NCBI GenBank assembly: GCA_028869615.1
Contig: JAGWRQ010000056.1
Coordinates: 1 to 11,047 of the forward strand
DNA: 11,047 bases
Source of the DNA: Candidatus Methylomirabilota bacterium
GTDB taxonomy: Bacteria > Methylomirabilota > Methylomirabilia > Methylomirabilales > Methylomirabilaceae
Direction: 5' to 3'
In this document: piece by piece, positions 1 to 7,291 of the stretch
Numbering within the stretch: the stretch's first letter is position 1
Layout: each line of letters starts with the position of its first letter
The notes under the pieces: generated by a model
The model's input: the letters and a program-made list of their open reading frames with translations, nothing else
The model's database searches: none
What the model was told of the DNA's origin: nothing
Position numbers and translations under genes: made by a program

Positions 1-327
1 CCGAAGAGCAACAAGCCGACATATATCGCCCTGGAAGAGATAGGCGCCGGCAAGCTGGCCTATGAGATGAAGCCCGTGGAGGGTGCGGAGGTAGCGGAAC
101 TGGTGGGCCCGGAGGCCGGGGCAACCTGGTTCCGGAGCCTCTCCGTCGGGGACACCCTCGGCGAGGAGGAGATCATCGAGAAGGAAGAAGAGGAAAAGGA
201 GGGGGTCGAGGTGGAGGAGACCCCGGTAGAGTTGCTGGCCGAATCGGGCGAGGAGATAGAGAAATTGGAGGTGACCGACCTCGATGCCCTGGAAGAGCCG
301 GGGGAAGCAGTAGAGGACGAAGCCTGA
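1..327 (+). CDS. Unrecognised protein with Glu-rich acidic tail (5' end outside window)
   Basis: The reading frame is open from base 1 to the TGA at 325-327, so this is the last 108 residues of a longer gene. An ATG at 67 is in frame, but coding-like sequence precedes it (reading PKSNKPTYIALEEIGAGKLA) and I do not take it as the start. The first half is mixed and could be the end of a folded domain. From about residue 56 the protein becomes strongly acidic: Glu dominates, with runs such as EKEEEEKEG, and no Cys or catalytic motif is visible. I do not recognise the family. The stop lies 2 nt before the mobA GTG, so the two are probably one transcript with coupled translation. This hints at, but does not show, a link to molybdenum enzymes. 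The tail is low-complexity and will attract spurious search hits. Confidence 0.75.
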   Translation, partial: PKSNKPTYIALEEIGAGKLAYEMKPVEGAEVAELVGPEAGATWFRSLSVGDTLGEEEIIEKEEEEKEGVEVEETPVELLAESGEEIEKLEVTDLDALEEPGEAVEDEA

Positions 328-329
328 AG

Positions 330-935
330 GTGACGGGTATTGTGCTGGCGGGCGGCAAGTCCTCACGGATGGGTGTTAATAAGGCCTTTATCGAATTCGG
401 GGGCAAGCGGCTGATCGAGGCAACGGTGGACTGCCTGAGGGCGCTCTTCCCGGAGGTCCTCATCATTGCCAATGACCCTCCGCTCTATGCGTACCTTGGT
501 GTCAAGGTCATCCCTGACCTGATCCCCGATTCCGGCTCGCTCGGCGGGATCTACACGGGACTGAGTGCTGCGCGTCATCCCACATGTTTCTTCGTTGCCT
601 GTGACATGCCCTTCCTCAACGCCGATCTGATCCGGCTCCTGGTCCGCGAGGCCGAAGGGTGGGATGCAGTGGTGCCGCTGGTGAAGGGTGAGTTGCAGCC
701 GCTGCATGCCGTATACGCCAAGTCGTGCCTCCCGCTCATTAAAGAGGCCATCGACGCTTCAGTGTTGAAGATTGCTCGGTTCTTCCCGAAGGCCAAGGTA
801 AAGATCATCGAGGAGCCGACCCTCAGGGCGGTGGACCCTGATCTTCTCGGGTTCATGAACGTCAATACCCCGCTGGAGCTCGAGCAGGCCGAGGCGGTCA
901 GGCGACGCACACAGCCATCAGCGATCAACCGATAG
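330..935 (+). CDS. mobA: Molybdenum cofactor guanylyltransferase MobA
   Basis: The 201-residue product is predicted to transfer GMP from GTP to Mo-molybdopterin, giving the guanine-dinucleotide cofactor used by DMSO-reductase-family enzymes. It acts in the cytoplasm. Visible signatures are the N-terminal nucleotide-binding loop LAGGKSSRMG (residues 6-15) followed by Lys18, the DLIPDSGSLGG segment (63-73) with its acidic residue, the metal-binding CDMPF (91-95, Asp92), LQPLHAVY (122-129) and the C-terminal NVNTP (177-181). Length and motif order match the family. The GTG at 330 is chosen because LAGG must lie close to the N terminus. No strong Shine-Dalgarno is present (only a short GAAG), and the upstream gene stops 2 nt earlier, which fits translational coupling. 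The related nucleotidyltransferase MocA is less likely, since the spacing and NVNTP motif fit MobA. No moa/moe genes lie inside the window. Confidence 0.93.
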   Translation: MTGIVLAGGKSSRMGVNKAFIEFGGKRLIEATVDCLRALFPEVLIIANDPPLYAYLGVKVIPDLIPDSGSLGGIYTGLSAARHPTCFFVACDMPFLNADLIRLLVREAEGWDAVVPLVKGELQPLHAVYAKSCLPLIKEAIDASVLKIARFFPKAKVKIIEEPTLRAVDPDLLGFMNVNTPLELEQAEAVRRRTQPSAINR

Positions 936-951
936 CTGCCATGCGGCTGCC

Positions 952-2226
952 GTGATCCTCACCGCTCGTCTCCTGCTGCCGATTGCCGGTCCTCCCATTG
1001 TGGACGGTGGCCTCTTGATTCGCGACGGGGCCATCTGCGCGGTCGGCAAGGCGTCTGCGCTCATCAGGGATTTCGTAACCGAGCCTCACGACGACCTCGG
1101 GAGCGCAGTCCTGCTTCCCGGCCTGGTCAATGCTCATACCCACCTGGAGCTGACGGGGTTACACGGCCGCCTGCCCCTTGGCAAATCGTTCACCGAATGG
1201 GCGATCGCCCTGCTCGATCTTCGCTCCGAGTTAGATGACGAGTTCTTCGCTACGTCAGCTCGCGCGGGCGCAACGACCCTGCTCCGAAGCGGCGTAACCT
1301 GTGTGGCCGATATTACGGCGTCCGGTAGCAGCGTAGCCCCCCTCAAGGCAGCGGGACTCCGGGGCATTATCTTTCAGGAGATCCTGGGACCACACCCTGA
1401 GCAGGCCACAGAGCGGCTCGACGCCGCCGAGAAGGCCCTTCGGTCGCTTCAACTCCAGGCGGGCGGAACGCTATTGTCGGTCGGTCTGTCGCCCCACGCA
1501 CCGTACAGCCTGTCCGAACCGCTGCTGCTGCGCTGCGCCGAACTGCTGCGGCGCCTACGCCTCCCGGCGACCATGCACCTGGCCGAATCGCCCGAGGAGG
1601 TCACGTATATCGGTCTGGGGATCGGGCCGATCGCCACCAGGCTGCTGCCCGCCGTGGGTCGGCATTCGCCATCCCATCGAGTCTGCGGCGACAGCCCGGT
1701 CGCATTCCTCGACCAAGCCGGTCTGCTGTCGGACCGGCTACTGGCTGTACACGCGGTGCATGTGGGGATGTCCGATCTCCAGTTACTGAAACAGCGGGGA
1801 GTGGCGCTGGCCATCTGCCCCCGGAGCAATCAGTCCCTCATGGTAGGGACTGCGCCGCTGGCCCGATACCTTGCGGCGGCGCTGCGGGTCGGCCTGGGGA
1901 CCGATTCGCTGGCCAGCAACGAGACGCTGAGCCTCTGGGACGAGATGCGATTTGCGCATCGGCTCTATGGCGGGACAGTCACGGCGCAGCAGTTGGTGAC
2001 AATGGCAACGCTCGGCGGGGCCACGGCGCTCGGGATGGCCGGAGTCATCGGGTCGCTTGCGCCCGGTAAGCGCGCGGACCTCACTGCCCTGACCATCGAT
2101 CGACTCGATGATGCCGACCCGTATGGATCGCTCCTCGATCAGGCCTCTGATGACCTGGTCGTCTTGAGTATGGTGGAAGGCAAGATCTTGTATCAACGCG
2201 AGGGGACCAGGTGCAACTATCATTAG
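952..2226 (+). CDS. mqnX: Amidohydrolase, probable aminodeoxyfutalosine deaminase
   Basis: A 424-residue member of the SAH deaminase/chlorohydrolase branch of the amidohydrolase superfamily. Expected metal and catalytic residues are all visible: HTH (His62, His64) in VNAHTHLELTGL, His209 and Glu212 in MHLAE, His267 in VHAVHV, and Asp318 in GTDSLASN. An N-terminal beta-sandwich segment (about 1-55) and a C-terminal closure ending in the PGKRADL motif (371-377) flank the barrel. Sequence alone would allow S-adenosylhomocysteine, methylthioadenosine or guanine-type deaminase. The 16-nt overlap with mqnA decides me for 6-amino-6-deoxyfutalosine deaminase, which converts aminodeoxyfutalosine to futalosine in organisms that use that branch of menaquinone synthesis. 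The GTG at 952 starts the protein just before the conserved N-terminal strand. No good ribosome-binding site precedes it, and it follows mobA by 16 nt. The amidohydrolase fold is certain; the substrate is inferred from context. Confidence 0.85.
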   Translation: MILTARLLLPIAGPPIVDGGLLIRDGAICAVGKASALIRDFVTEPHDDLGSAVLLPGLVNAHTHLELTGLHGRLPLGKSFTEWAIALLDLRSELDDEFFATSARAGATTLLRSGVTCVADITASGSSVAPLKAAGLRGIIFQEILGPHPEQATERLDAAEKALRSLQLQAGGTLLSVGLSPHAPYSLSEPLLLRCAELLRRLRLPATMHLAESPEEVTYIGLGIGPIATRLLPAVGRHSPSHRVCGDSPVAFLDQAGLLSDRLLAVHAVHVGMSDLQLLKQRGVALAICPRSNQSLMVGTAPLARYLAAALRVGLGTDSLASNETLSLWDEMRFAHRLYGGTVTAQQLVTMATLGGATALGMAGVIGSLAPGKRADLTALTIDRLDDADPYGSLLDQASDDLVVLSMVEGKILYQREGTRCNYH

Positions 2227-3038
2227 GTAGGGTAGCGTATATTAATTGTGAGCCGGTGTATTACGGGATCGAGCAGGGGGCGGTTCCGGCAGCATGCCGG
2301 ATCGTTGACGGGACTCCTGCAGAGCTGAACGATATGCTCCAGGCGGGGGATCTTGACCTATCGGTCATCTCCGCCATCGAGTATGCGCGCCATGCGGACA
2401 GGTATCTGATCCTCCCCGACCTGGCGATCGGCTCGGATGGCCCGGCTGAAAGTGTCCTGTTCCTCAGCCGGGTAAAACCATCCGACCTGGATGGGAAACC
2501 GGTCTACCTCAGCCGGGATTCCCTCACATCGGTCTTTCTCGTGAAGCTCCTGCTCGCGAAGGTGTTCGGGGTAAGACCGCGGTTTCTGCCTGCTAAGATA
2601 GAGAGGATCGATTCACTCCCGGAGGATGTCGCCGGGGTCTTGATGATCGGTGATCCGGCGCTCCGGGCAAGGGACCAACTCCCCTTCACCTTTGATTTGG
2701 GTCAGGGATGGAAGGAATTGACGGGGCTGCCGTTTGTTTTTGCCGTCTGGGCGGTCCGCCGGGACTTTTATCGCGATCATCCGGAGGAGACCCATCAGCT
2801 TCATCGCGCCCTGCTCAGCTCCAAGCGTTACAGCTTGGCTCGACTGGATGAGATCTGCTTGACAGTCTGTCGGCGGGTTGGTCTGAACCGAGACGCCTGC
2901 GCAACCTATCTGAAGGAGCGTCTCTCTTTCGACTTGACTCCACGGCACCTTGAGGGGCTTCGCCTGTTTTTCACGCTGTTGGAGGCGGAAGGGGAACTCG
3001 CGTCCACGCCTCCATTAGAGTTCATCGATGTCGTGTAG
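2211..3038 (+). CDS. mqnA: Chorismate dehydratase MqnA
   Basis: A 275-residue protein of the MqnA/MqnD family (periplasmic-binding-protein-like fold) that dehydrates chorismate to 3-[(1-carboxyvinyl)oxy]benzoate, the first step of the futalosine route to menaquinone. Recognisable elements are GRVAYINCEPVYYG (6-19), PAELNDMLQAGDLDLSVIS (36-54) leading into EYA (57-59), the SRDSLTSV stretch (101-108), IGDPAL (146-151), DLGQGW (162-167) and TGLPFVFAVW (171-180). No signal peptide is present, as expected for a cytoplasmic enzyme. The GTG at 2211 lies inside the end of the deaminase gene, and a purine-rich AGGGGA about 5 nt upstream can act as ribosome-binding site. MqnD is a paralogue, but the conserved YINC and TGLPFVFA motifs fit MqnA. 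MqnB/C/D/E are not in the window. The gene is followed by a convergent fmdB 61 nt away. Confidence 0.93.
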   Translation: MQLSLGRVAYINCEPVYYGIEQGAVPAACRIVDGTPAELNDMLQAGDLDLSVISAIEYARHADRYLILPDLAIGSDGPAESVLFLSRVKPSDLDGKPVYLSRDSLTSVFLVKLLLAKVFGVRPRFLPAKIERIDSLPEDVAGVLMIGDPALRARDQLPFTFDLGQGWKELTGLPFVFAVWAVRRDFYRDHPEETHQLHRALLSSKRYSLARLDEICLTVCRRVGLNRDACATYLKERLSFDLTPRHLEGLRLFFTLLEAEGELASTPPLEFIDVV

Positions 3039-3099
3039 AACCACGCGCGAGGACGAATCAGTCGCGCCCTACGCGTGAGGCCGGTGATCCTGATGCACG

Positions 3100-3381
3100 T
3101 TAATGGGTCCCGCTCTTCTTCGACTCCTTGCTCTCAGCCTTCGTACTGCCGCCACCGGCCGAGGCCGCTCTTTTCTCCGCCTCCATGGCCTTTTTCCGCT
3201 CGGGGTTGGCGTAATCGGTTACATACCACCCCGACCCCTTAAAGAGCAAGCCGGGGGCGGAGAGAAGCTTGTGGACTTTCCCCGCGCACAACACGCACTT
3301 TTTGATCGGTTTGTCCGAGACCTTTTGGATTGCCTCGAACCTGTGATGACAGGCCTCGCACTCGTATTCGTAAATCGGCAC
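3100..3381 (-). CDS. FmdB-family zinc-ribbon protein
   Basis: A 93-residue protein with the FmdB/CxxC_CXXC_SSSS N-terminal zinc ribbon: PIYEYECEAC at residues 2-11, with Cys8/Cys11 and Cys29/Cys32 forming two CxxC knuckles. Next come a conserved PGLLFKGSGWYVTDY segment (43-57) and a lysine-, serine- and glycine-rich charged tail. Family members are small, often called regulatory from an old link to formamidase/acetamidase operons in methylotrophs, and their molecular role is not settled. The frame stays open upstream to 3567, but the GTG at 3381 is the start: it sits 7 nt behind a perfect AAGGAGGT Shine-Dalgarno (about 3389-3396), and the family always begins MPIYEY. It is a single-gene unit, convergent with mqnA and divergent from the VTT gene, with its own promoter at 3488-3516. 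Confidence 0.92.
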   Translation of the reverse strand: MPIYEYECEACHHRFEAIQKVSDKPIKKCVLCAGKVHKLLSAPGLLFKGSGWYVTDYANPERKKAMEAEKRAASAGGGSTKAESKESKKSGTH

Positions 3382-3487
3382 AAAGCCACCTCCTTTTCGA
3401 CCGGCCTCACCGGAAGGCGACCGATCATAGTACGTCCGCCGTTCTACGCTCATCGGCTCAAGCCGGTTCGGCCCAGTCGTACGCAGT

Positions 3488-3516
3488 AGAATAAGCCACG
3501 GGCCCCGCAATGTCAA
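3488..3516 (-). promoter_or_regulatory. Sigma70-like promoter of fmdB
   Basis: Read on the minus strand there is a perfect TTGACA -35 (3516-3511), a 17-nt spacer and a TATTCT -10 (3493-3488; 4 of 6 matches, keeping the TA...T core). Transcription would start near 3481, leaving a leader of roughly 100 nt before the GTG at 3381. Orientation, spacing and position all fit fmdB. Confidence 0.6.
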
Positions 3517-3585
3517 GGTGGCGAGCCCATCGGTTCTGAGCCTAAAAGGCGGGCGCCAGGCTGCCATCGGTCAGAAGGATTTTTC

Positions 3586-3614
3586 TTGACAGTAGGTGGC
3601 GTAACAGGTAAGAA
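3586..3614 (+). promoter_or_regulatory. Candidate promoter for the VTT-family gene
   Basis: A perfect TTGACA (3586-3591) is followed after 17 nt by TAAGAA (3609-3614), only 3 of 6 matches to the -10 consensus. It points towards the membrane-protein gene, whose first possible start is at 3708. The -35 is convincing but the -10 is weak, so it may need an activator or another sigma factor, or be chance. Confidence 0.35.
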
Positions 3615-3707
3615 AGCTGTACGATATGACAATGCTGCACTCCAATCATTTCACGTCACGCTCCGCACCTTGCCGACTCATTTCATCGCGCTCACTGGCG
3701 AGGCTCT

Positions 3708-4589
3708 GTGTTGAGCCATGCGCGCAGCCTGATCGGCTTGACGAGGCGAGGCGAGTTTTCACTCAGGCCGACCGGGTTGGACCATCCCCCGTCGGACGCC
3801 GCGACTGATTCCGTGTTGCCCACATTGCTCGAGCAACGTTCGTCAGTGAAGAAAACCGTGATCGCTGCCACGGTCTTTATCGCCGTGGTTGGTGTGGTAT
3901 CTGCCTATGCCCTGTTCAATGGGTGGCTCGACCTGGGAGGGTATTGGGAGTGGATTGAACTCTTTCTCGACAAACAGAATCTAGCCCGGTACCTCAAACA
4001 GGCCGGACCGTGGGCACCTCTCGTGTTCATCGGGCTCCAGGCCCTCCAGGTCGTCTTTGCACCGATCCCTGGTGAGGCGACGGGCATCATCGGCGGGTAT
4101 CTCTTCGGGACATTCCCGAGTCTCATCTATTCCACCATCGGCTTGACCATCGGCTCCTGCCTGGCCTTCGGAATGGGACGTTGGCTGGGACACCATTTTG
4201 CGCGCCGGTTTGTCACACCCGAGACCTACGAGATGTTCTTCTTCCTCACGCGGACCCAGGGTAAGTTGATTACCTTCCTGCTGTTTCTCCTCCCCGGCTT
4301 CCCGAAGGACTTCCTGTGCTATATTCTCGGCGCCAGCCCCCTGCCGTTCGGCACGTTCTTCCTGCTCAGCACTATAGGCCGTATCCCCGGTACCTGGTTC
4401 CTCTCTATGCAAGGAAGGCAGGTCCGGACTGCTCACTACGGCAGCTTCTTCGCCCTCGTCTTCGTCCTGTCTGCGGCGCTCTTGCTGCTCTATCTGTATC
4501 GTGAGCCGCTCTTCAGATGGATTAAACTCGATCATTATCGGCGACAGCGGCGGAAGCGAGACATAGCGAGGAAGCCGGAGGTCGGATGA
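3708..4589 (+). CDS. TVP38/TMEM64-family (VTT domain) membrane protein
   Basis: An integral membrane protein of the VTT/DedA-like superfamily (SNARE-associated Golgi domain), whose relatives are implicated in lipid scrambling or transport; the substrate here is unknown. Hydrophobic segments lie near residues 50-70, 103-120, 122-160 (re-entrant hairpin region), 187-208, 212-235 and 245-264, with a basic cytoplasmic tail (276-289). The family core is [18 protein letters not shown] (117-134) followed by [13 protein letters not shown] (149-161), and later [16 protein letters not shown] (194-209). The start is uncertain. GTG 3708 has GAGG 4 nt upstream and gives 293 residues. GTG 3846 gives 247 residues beginning just before the first membrane helix, which fits the usual family length better but lacks a ribosome-binding site. 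The first 46 residues are Arg/Ser/Pro-rich; third-position G+C there is only mildly coding-like. The next gene follows 40 nt downstream. Confidence 0.85.
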   Translation: MLSHARSLIGLTRRGEFSLRPTGLDHPPSDAATDSVLPTLLEQRSSVKKTVIAATVFIAVVGVVSAYALFNGWLDLGGYWEWIELFLDKQNLARYLKQAGPWAPLVFIGLQALQVVFAPIPGEATGIIGGYLFGTFPSLIYSTIGLTIGSCLAFGMGRWLGHHFARRFVTPETYEMFFFLTRTQGKLITFLLFLLPGFPKDFLCYILGASPLPFGTFFLLSTIGRIPGTWFLSMQGRQVRTAHYGSFFALVFVLSAALLLLYLYREPLFRWIKLDHYRRQRRKRDIARKPEVG

Positions 4590-4602
4590 GCCTCTGGAGG
4601 GT

Positions 4603-4627
4603 GGGTCCTGGAGGCCAAGCGGGACCC
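4603..4627 (+). repeat. Inverted repeat over the exchanger's ribosome-binding region
   Basis: GGGTCC (4603-4608) and GGACCC (4622-4627) are perfectly complementary arms around a 13-nt loop that contains GGAGG (4610-4614). The 3' arm ends 2 nt before the GTG at 4630. The only good Shine-Dalgarno-like motif is therefore in a loop, 15 nt from the start codon in linear distance but nearer if the hairpin forms. It could modulate translation. A stem of six pairs may also be chance in GC-rich DNA. Confidence 0.3.
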
Positions 4628-4629
4628 TG

Positions 4630-5838
<1,209 letters not shown>

Positions 5839-5862
5839 AAAGGGACAATCCAACGAGAACAG

Positions 5863-6027
5863 GTGACGGTCGAAGAACTGAGTCGAGAAGGGGAGCGGCA
5901 CCTCCCCAAGCAGAGACACAATCCGATGAAACCTGTTGACAGGCTGGAGGTGGGATGTTTAGGCTTGAGCCAAGGGGGTGCCGCGCCGGACACGCAGATC
6001 ATCCGTCACGCCATCGGCGCTGCCTGA
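5863..6027 (+). CDS. Possible 54-residue small ORF before the NYN gene
   Basis: A GTG at 5863 opens a frame of 54 codons ending with TGA at 6025-6027. It fills most of the gap between the exchanger (24 nt after its stop) and the NYN gene (25 nt before its ATG). About 69% of third positions are G/C, only moderately coding-like. No Shine-Dalgarno precedes it, and the translation (starting VTVEELSREGERHLPKQ) matches nothing I recognise. The stretch also contains the hairpin at 5890-5907 and a promoter-like TTGACA at 5936. Untranslated leader is the more likely reading. Confidence 0.15.
   Translation: MTVEELSREGERHLPKQRHNPMKPVDRLEVGCLGLSQGGAAPDTQIIRHAIGAA
5890..5907 (+). terminator. GC-rich hairpin after the exchanger gene
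   Basis: GGGGAG (5890-5895) and CTCCCC (5902-5907) form a six-pair stem with a six-nt loop, 51 nt after the exchanger stop. No T-run follows, so it is at best a weak or factor-assisted terminator. Position between two functionally unrelated genes is the main argument. Confidence 0.25.
5936..5965 (+). promoter_or_regulatory. Candidate promoter for the NYN-LOTUS gene
   Basis: A perfect TTGACA (5936-5941) is followed after 18 nt by TAGGCT (5960-5965), which keeps only the TA...T core of the -10. It would start transcription near 5972, about 80 nt before the ATG at 6053. The -35 is good and the -10 poor. Confidence 0.3.
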
Positions 6028-6052
6028 AAGGCGTCGGGCAGAAAGGAGTGCA

Positions 6053-6808
6053 ATGAACGAAGAGAAGAGGCTGGCCCTCTTCATCGACTTCGAGAATATC
6101 GCGATCGGGATCAAGGAGGCCAAGCACAAGCAGTTCGAGATCGGCCTCGTGCTCGAGCGGCTCGTGGAGAAGGGAAAGATCATGGTGAAGCGAGCCTATG
6201 CCGATTGGGGACGCTACGCCGAGCATAAACGGGCCCTTCACGAGGCGGCCATTGAGTTGATCGACATCCCGCAGAAGCGAATCAGCGGCAAGAACAGTGC
6301 CGACATCCGGCTGGCGGTGGATGCCATGGATATGGCCTACTCGAAGGAGCATCTCGACACCTTTGTCATTGTCTCTGGCGATAGCGATTTTTCGCCTTTG
6401 GTCTCCAAGTTGCGTGAGAACAACAAGGAGGTCATTGGCCTCGGCGTCAAGAATTCGGTTTCGGAGCTGTTAGTGGACAACTGTGACGAATTTATCTACT
6501 ACGAAGATCTGATCCGCCATCCCAAGAAACCACCCGTCCTTTCCGGTCTGCCCGAGAAGAAGGTGGAGGCGTTCGAGCTTCTGGGAGACTCTATCCAGGC
6601 TCTTCTGCGGGAGAACAAAGAGGTGCTCTGGGGCTCGATGGTCAAGCAGACGATGATCCGCAAGCGGCCCTCCTTCAACGAAGGGTATTACGGGTACAGT
6701 ACCTTTTCCAAGCTGCTGGAGGATGCCGCTAAACATAATATTATCGAACTGAAGCGGGACCCGAAAAGTGGGACGTACATCATCACCAGTTTCGCTGAGG
6801 CCGCGTAG
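6053..6808 (+). CDS. NYN-domain (LabA/DUF88) ribonuclease-like protein with C-terminal LOTUS/OST-HTH domain
   Basis: A 251-residue soluble protein in two domains. Residues 6-152 are a NYN/PIN-like nuclease domain: LFIDFENIAIG (9-19, Asp12 and Asn15), NSADIRLAVDAM (81-92, Asp84 and Asp90), VSGDSDFSPLV (107-117, Asp110 and Asp112), then NKEVIGLG (124-131). The acidic residues expected for Mg2+-dependent cleavage are all present, so it is probably an active RNase rather than a dead fold. A linker (157-170) leads to a winged-helix LOTUS/OST-HTH domain (about 173-245), with GYSTFSKLLEDA (214-225) and a final SGTYII strand; in other proteins this domain binds RNA, including G-rich or structured RNA. 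The RNA target is unknown. The ATG at 6053 is chosen for AAAGGAG 4 nt upstream (6042-6048) and because the NYN domain begins at once; the frame is open 75 nt further upstream without support. Confidence 0.9.
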   Translation: MNEEKRLALFIDFENIAIGIKEAKHKQFEIGLVLERLVEKGKIMVKRAYADWGRYAEHKRALHEAAIELIDIPQKRISGKNSADIRLAVDAMDMAYSKEHLDTFVIVSGDSDFSPLVSKLRENNKEVIGLGVKNSVSELLVDNCDEFIYYEDLIRHPKKPPVLSGLPEKKVEAFELLGDSIQALLRENKEVLWGSMVKQTMIRKRPSFNEGYYGYSTFSKLLEDAAKHNIIELKRDPKSGTYIITSFAEAA

Positions 6809-6810
6809 GT

Positions 6811-6829
6811 AAGCGAGCGCATGTCGCTT
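6811..6829 (+). repeat. Short hairpin after the NYN-LOTUS gene
   Basis: AAGCGA (6811-6816) and TCGCTT (6824-6829) are perfect complements around a 7-nt loop, starting 2 nt after the NYN stop. No T-run follows on the + strand, so it is not a standard intrinsic terminator. It could stabilise a transcript end or attenuate reading into the next gene. Confidence 0.3.
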
Positions 6830-6852
6830 CTGTGAGCAGTTGGAGGACTCCA

Positions 6853-6897
6853 GTGATCCCGCTGGTACGCGTGTCGCGTGAAGTCTCGGTTGCTTGA
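6853..6897 (+). CDS. Possible 14-codon leader peptide ORF
   Basis: GGAGG at 6842-6846 lies 6 nt before a GTG at 6853, which opens a 14-codon frame (VIPLVRVSREVSVA) ending with TGA at 6895-6897, 13 nt before the ATG at 6911. This is the best ribosome-binding site in the gap, yet it serves a frame different from the membrane-protein gene that follows. It may be a translated leader coupling initiation of that gene, or chance. Peptide composition gives no attenuation signal such as repeated codons of one amino acid. Confidence 0.2.
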   Translation: MIPLVRVSREVSVA

Positions 6898-6910
6898 GGG
6901 CAGATCCCAG

Positions 6911-7285
6911 ATGAAGGAGCGACCCCGCCAGGACGAGCACGTTCGGGTCGACCACCTGGTCGGAGTGATCTTTTGTAGCGTAACCGGGTTCAACGCGGTC
7001 CTCCTCTACAACCATGCCATTCAAGGCAACTGGGGCTGGTTCACGCTCATCCTCTTGGTCTGCGTCCTGTTTCCCGGTCTTGTCCCGTATTTCAACTTGG
7101 TTCAGGCTCTTCGAGAGGGACGCCTGAAGAGGCGATGGCAGGAGCCTCTCGGGGTGGTTATCGGGGCCATCGACAGCATCGCCATCCTTAGTCACTGGCC
7201 GGGCGCCCTCGTCGATGTCTCGTGGGTCTCGACCTTCATCATCGGCACGGCTGCGGCGTTTTTCCTGGTCGTTCAGTCCCGGTAA
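6911..7285 (+). CDS. Small polytopic membrane protein, unrecognised
   Basis: From the ATG at 6911 the product has 124 residues. A basic, hydrophilic N terminus (KERPRQDEHVRVDH) is followed by hydrophobic segments at about 16-35, 43-64, 80-96 and 101-122 of this version. A strongly basic loop (REGRLKRRWQEP, 68-79) after the second segment suggests that loop is cytoplasmic. No Cys/His cluster, transporter signature or known family motif is visible, so no function is assigned. ATG 6911 is preferred because GAGGG (6896-6900) lies 10 nt upstream. A GTG at 6878 in the same frame would add 11 residues but has no ribosome-binding site. The stop is 6 nt before the crotonase start, so the two are probably translated from one message. 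A long antisense frame covers this locus, but the alternating hydrophobic pattern makes the + strand reading better. Confidence 0.6.
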   Translation: MKERPRQDEHVRVDHLVGVIFCSVTGFNAVLLYNHAIQGNWGWFTLILLVCVLFPGLVPYFNLVQALREGRLKRRWQEPLGVVIGAIDSIAILSHWPGALVDVSWVSTFIIGTAAAFFLVVQSR

Positions 7286-7291
7286 CGGAGC

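Larger units (their letters stand above)
3382..3707. other. Intergenic region between divergent fmdB and VTT-family gene
   Basis: This is the only stretch above 300 bases without a convincing gene. It contains the fmdB leader and Shine-Dalgarno (about 3382-3396), a minus-strand promoter (3488-3516) and a weaker plus-strand promoter candidate (3586-3614). Short open frames here (an N-terminal extension of fmdB up to 3567, and a plus-strand frame from 3626) have no ribosome-binding site and arginine/serine/proline-rich translations, so I treat them as non-coding. No tRNA, inverted repeat of note or riboswitch is evident. Confidence 0.6.

Noticed and set aside
3042..3077. Inverted repeat CACGCG...CGCGTG between convergent mqnA and fmdB, considered as a bidirectional terminator
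   Set aside because: The arms are perfect but 24 nt apart with poor pairing inside, and there is no T-run on either strand.
3382..3567. 62-residue N-terminal extension of the fmdB frame
   Set aside because: The perfect AAGGAGGT site before GTG 3381 and the family's fixed PIYEY start exclude it. The extension also spans the promoter.
3626..3808. 60-residue plus-strand frame before the VTT gene
   Set aside because: It has no ribosome-binding site, its translation is Arg/Ser/Cys-rich, and it overlaps the VTT frame.
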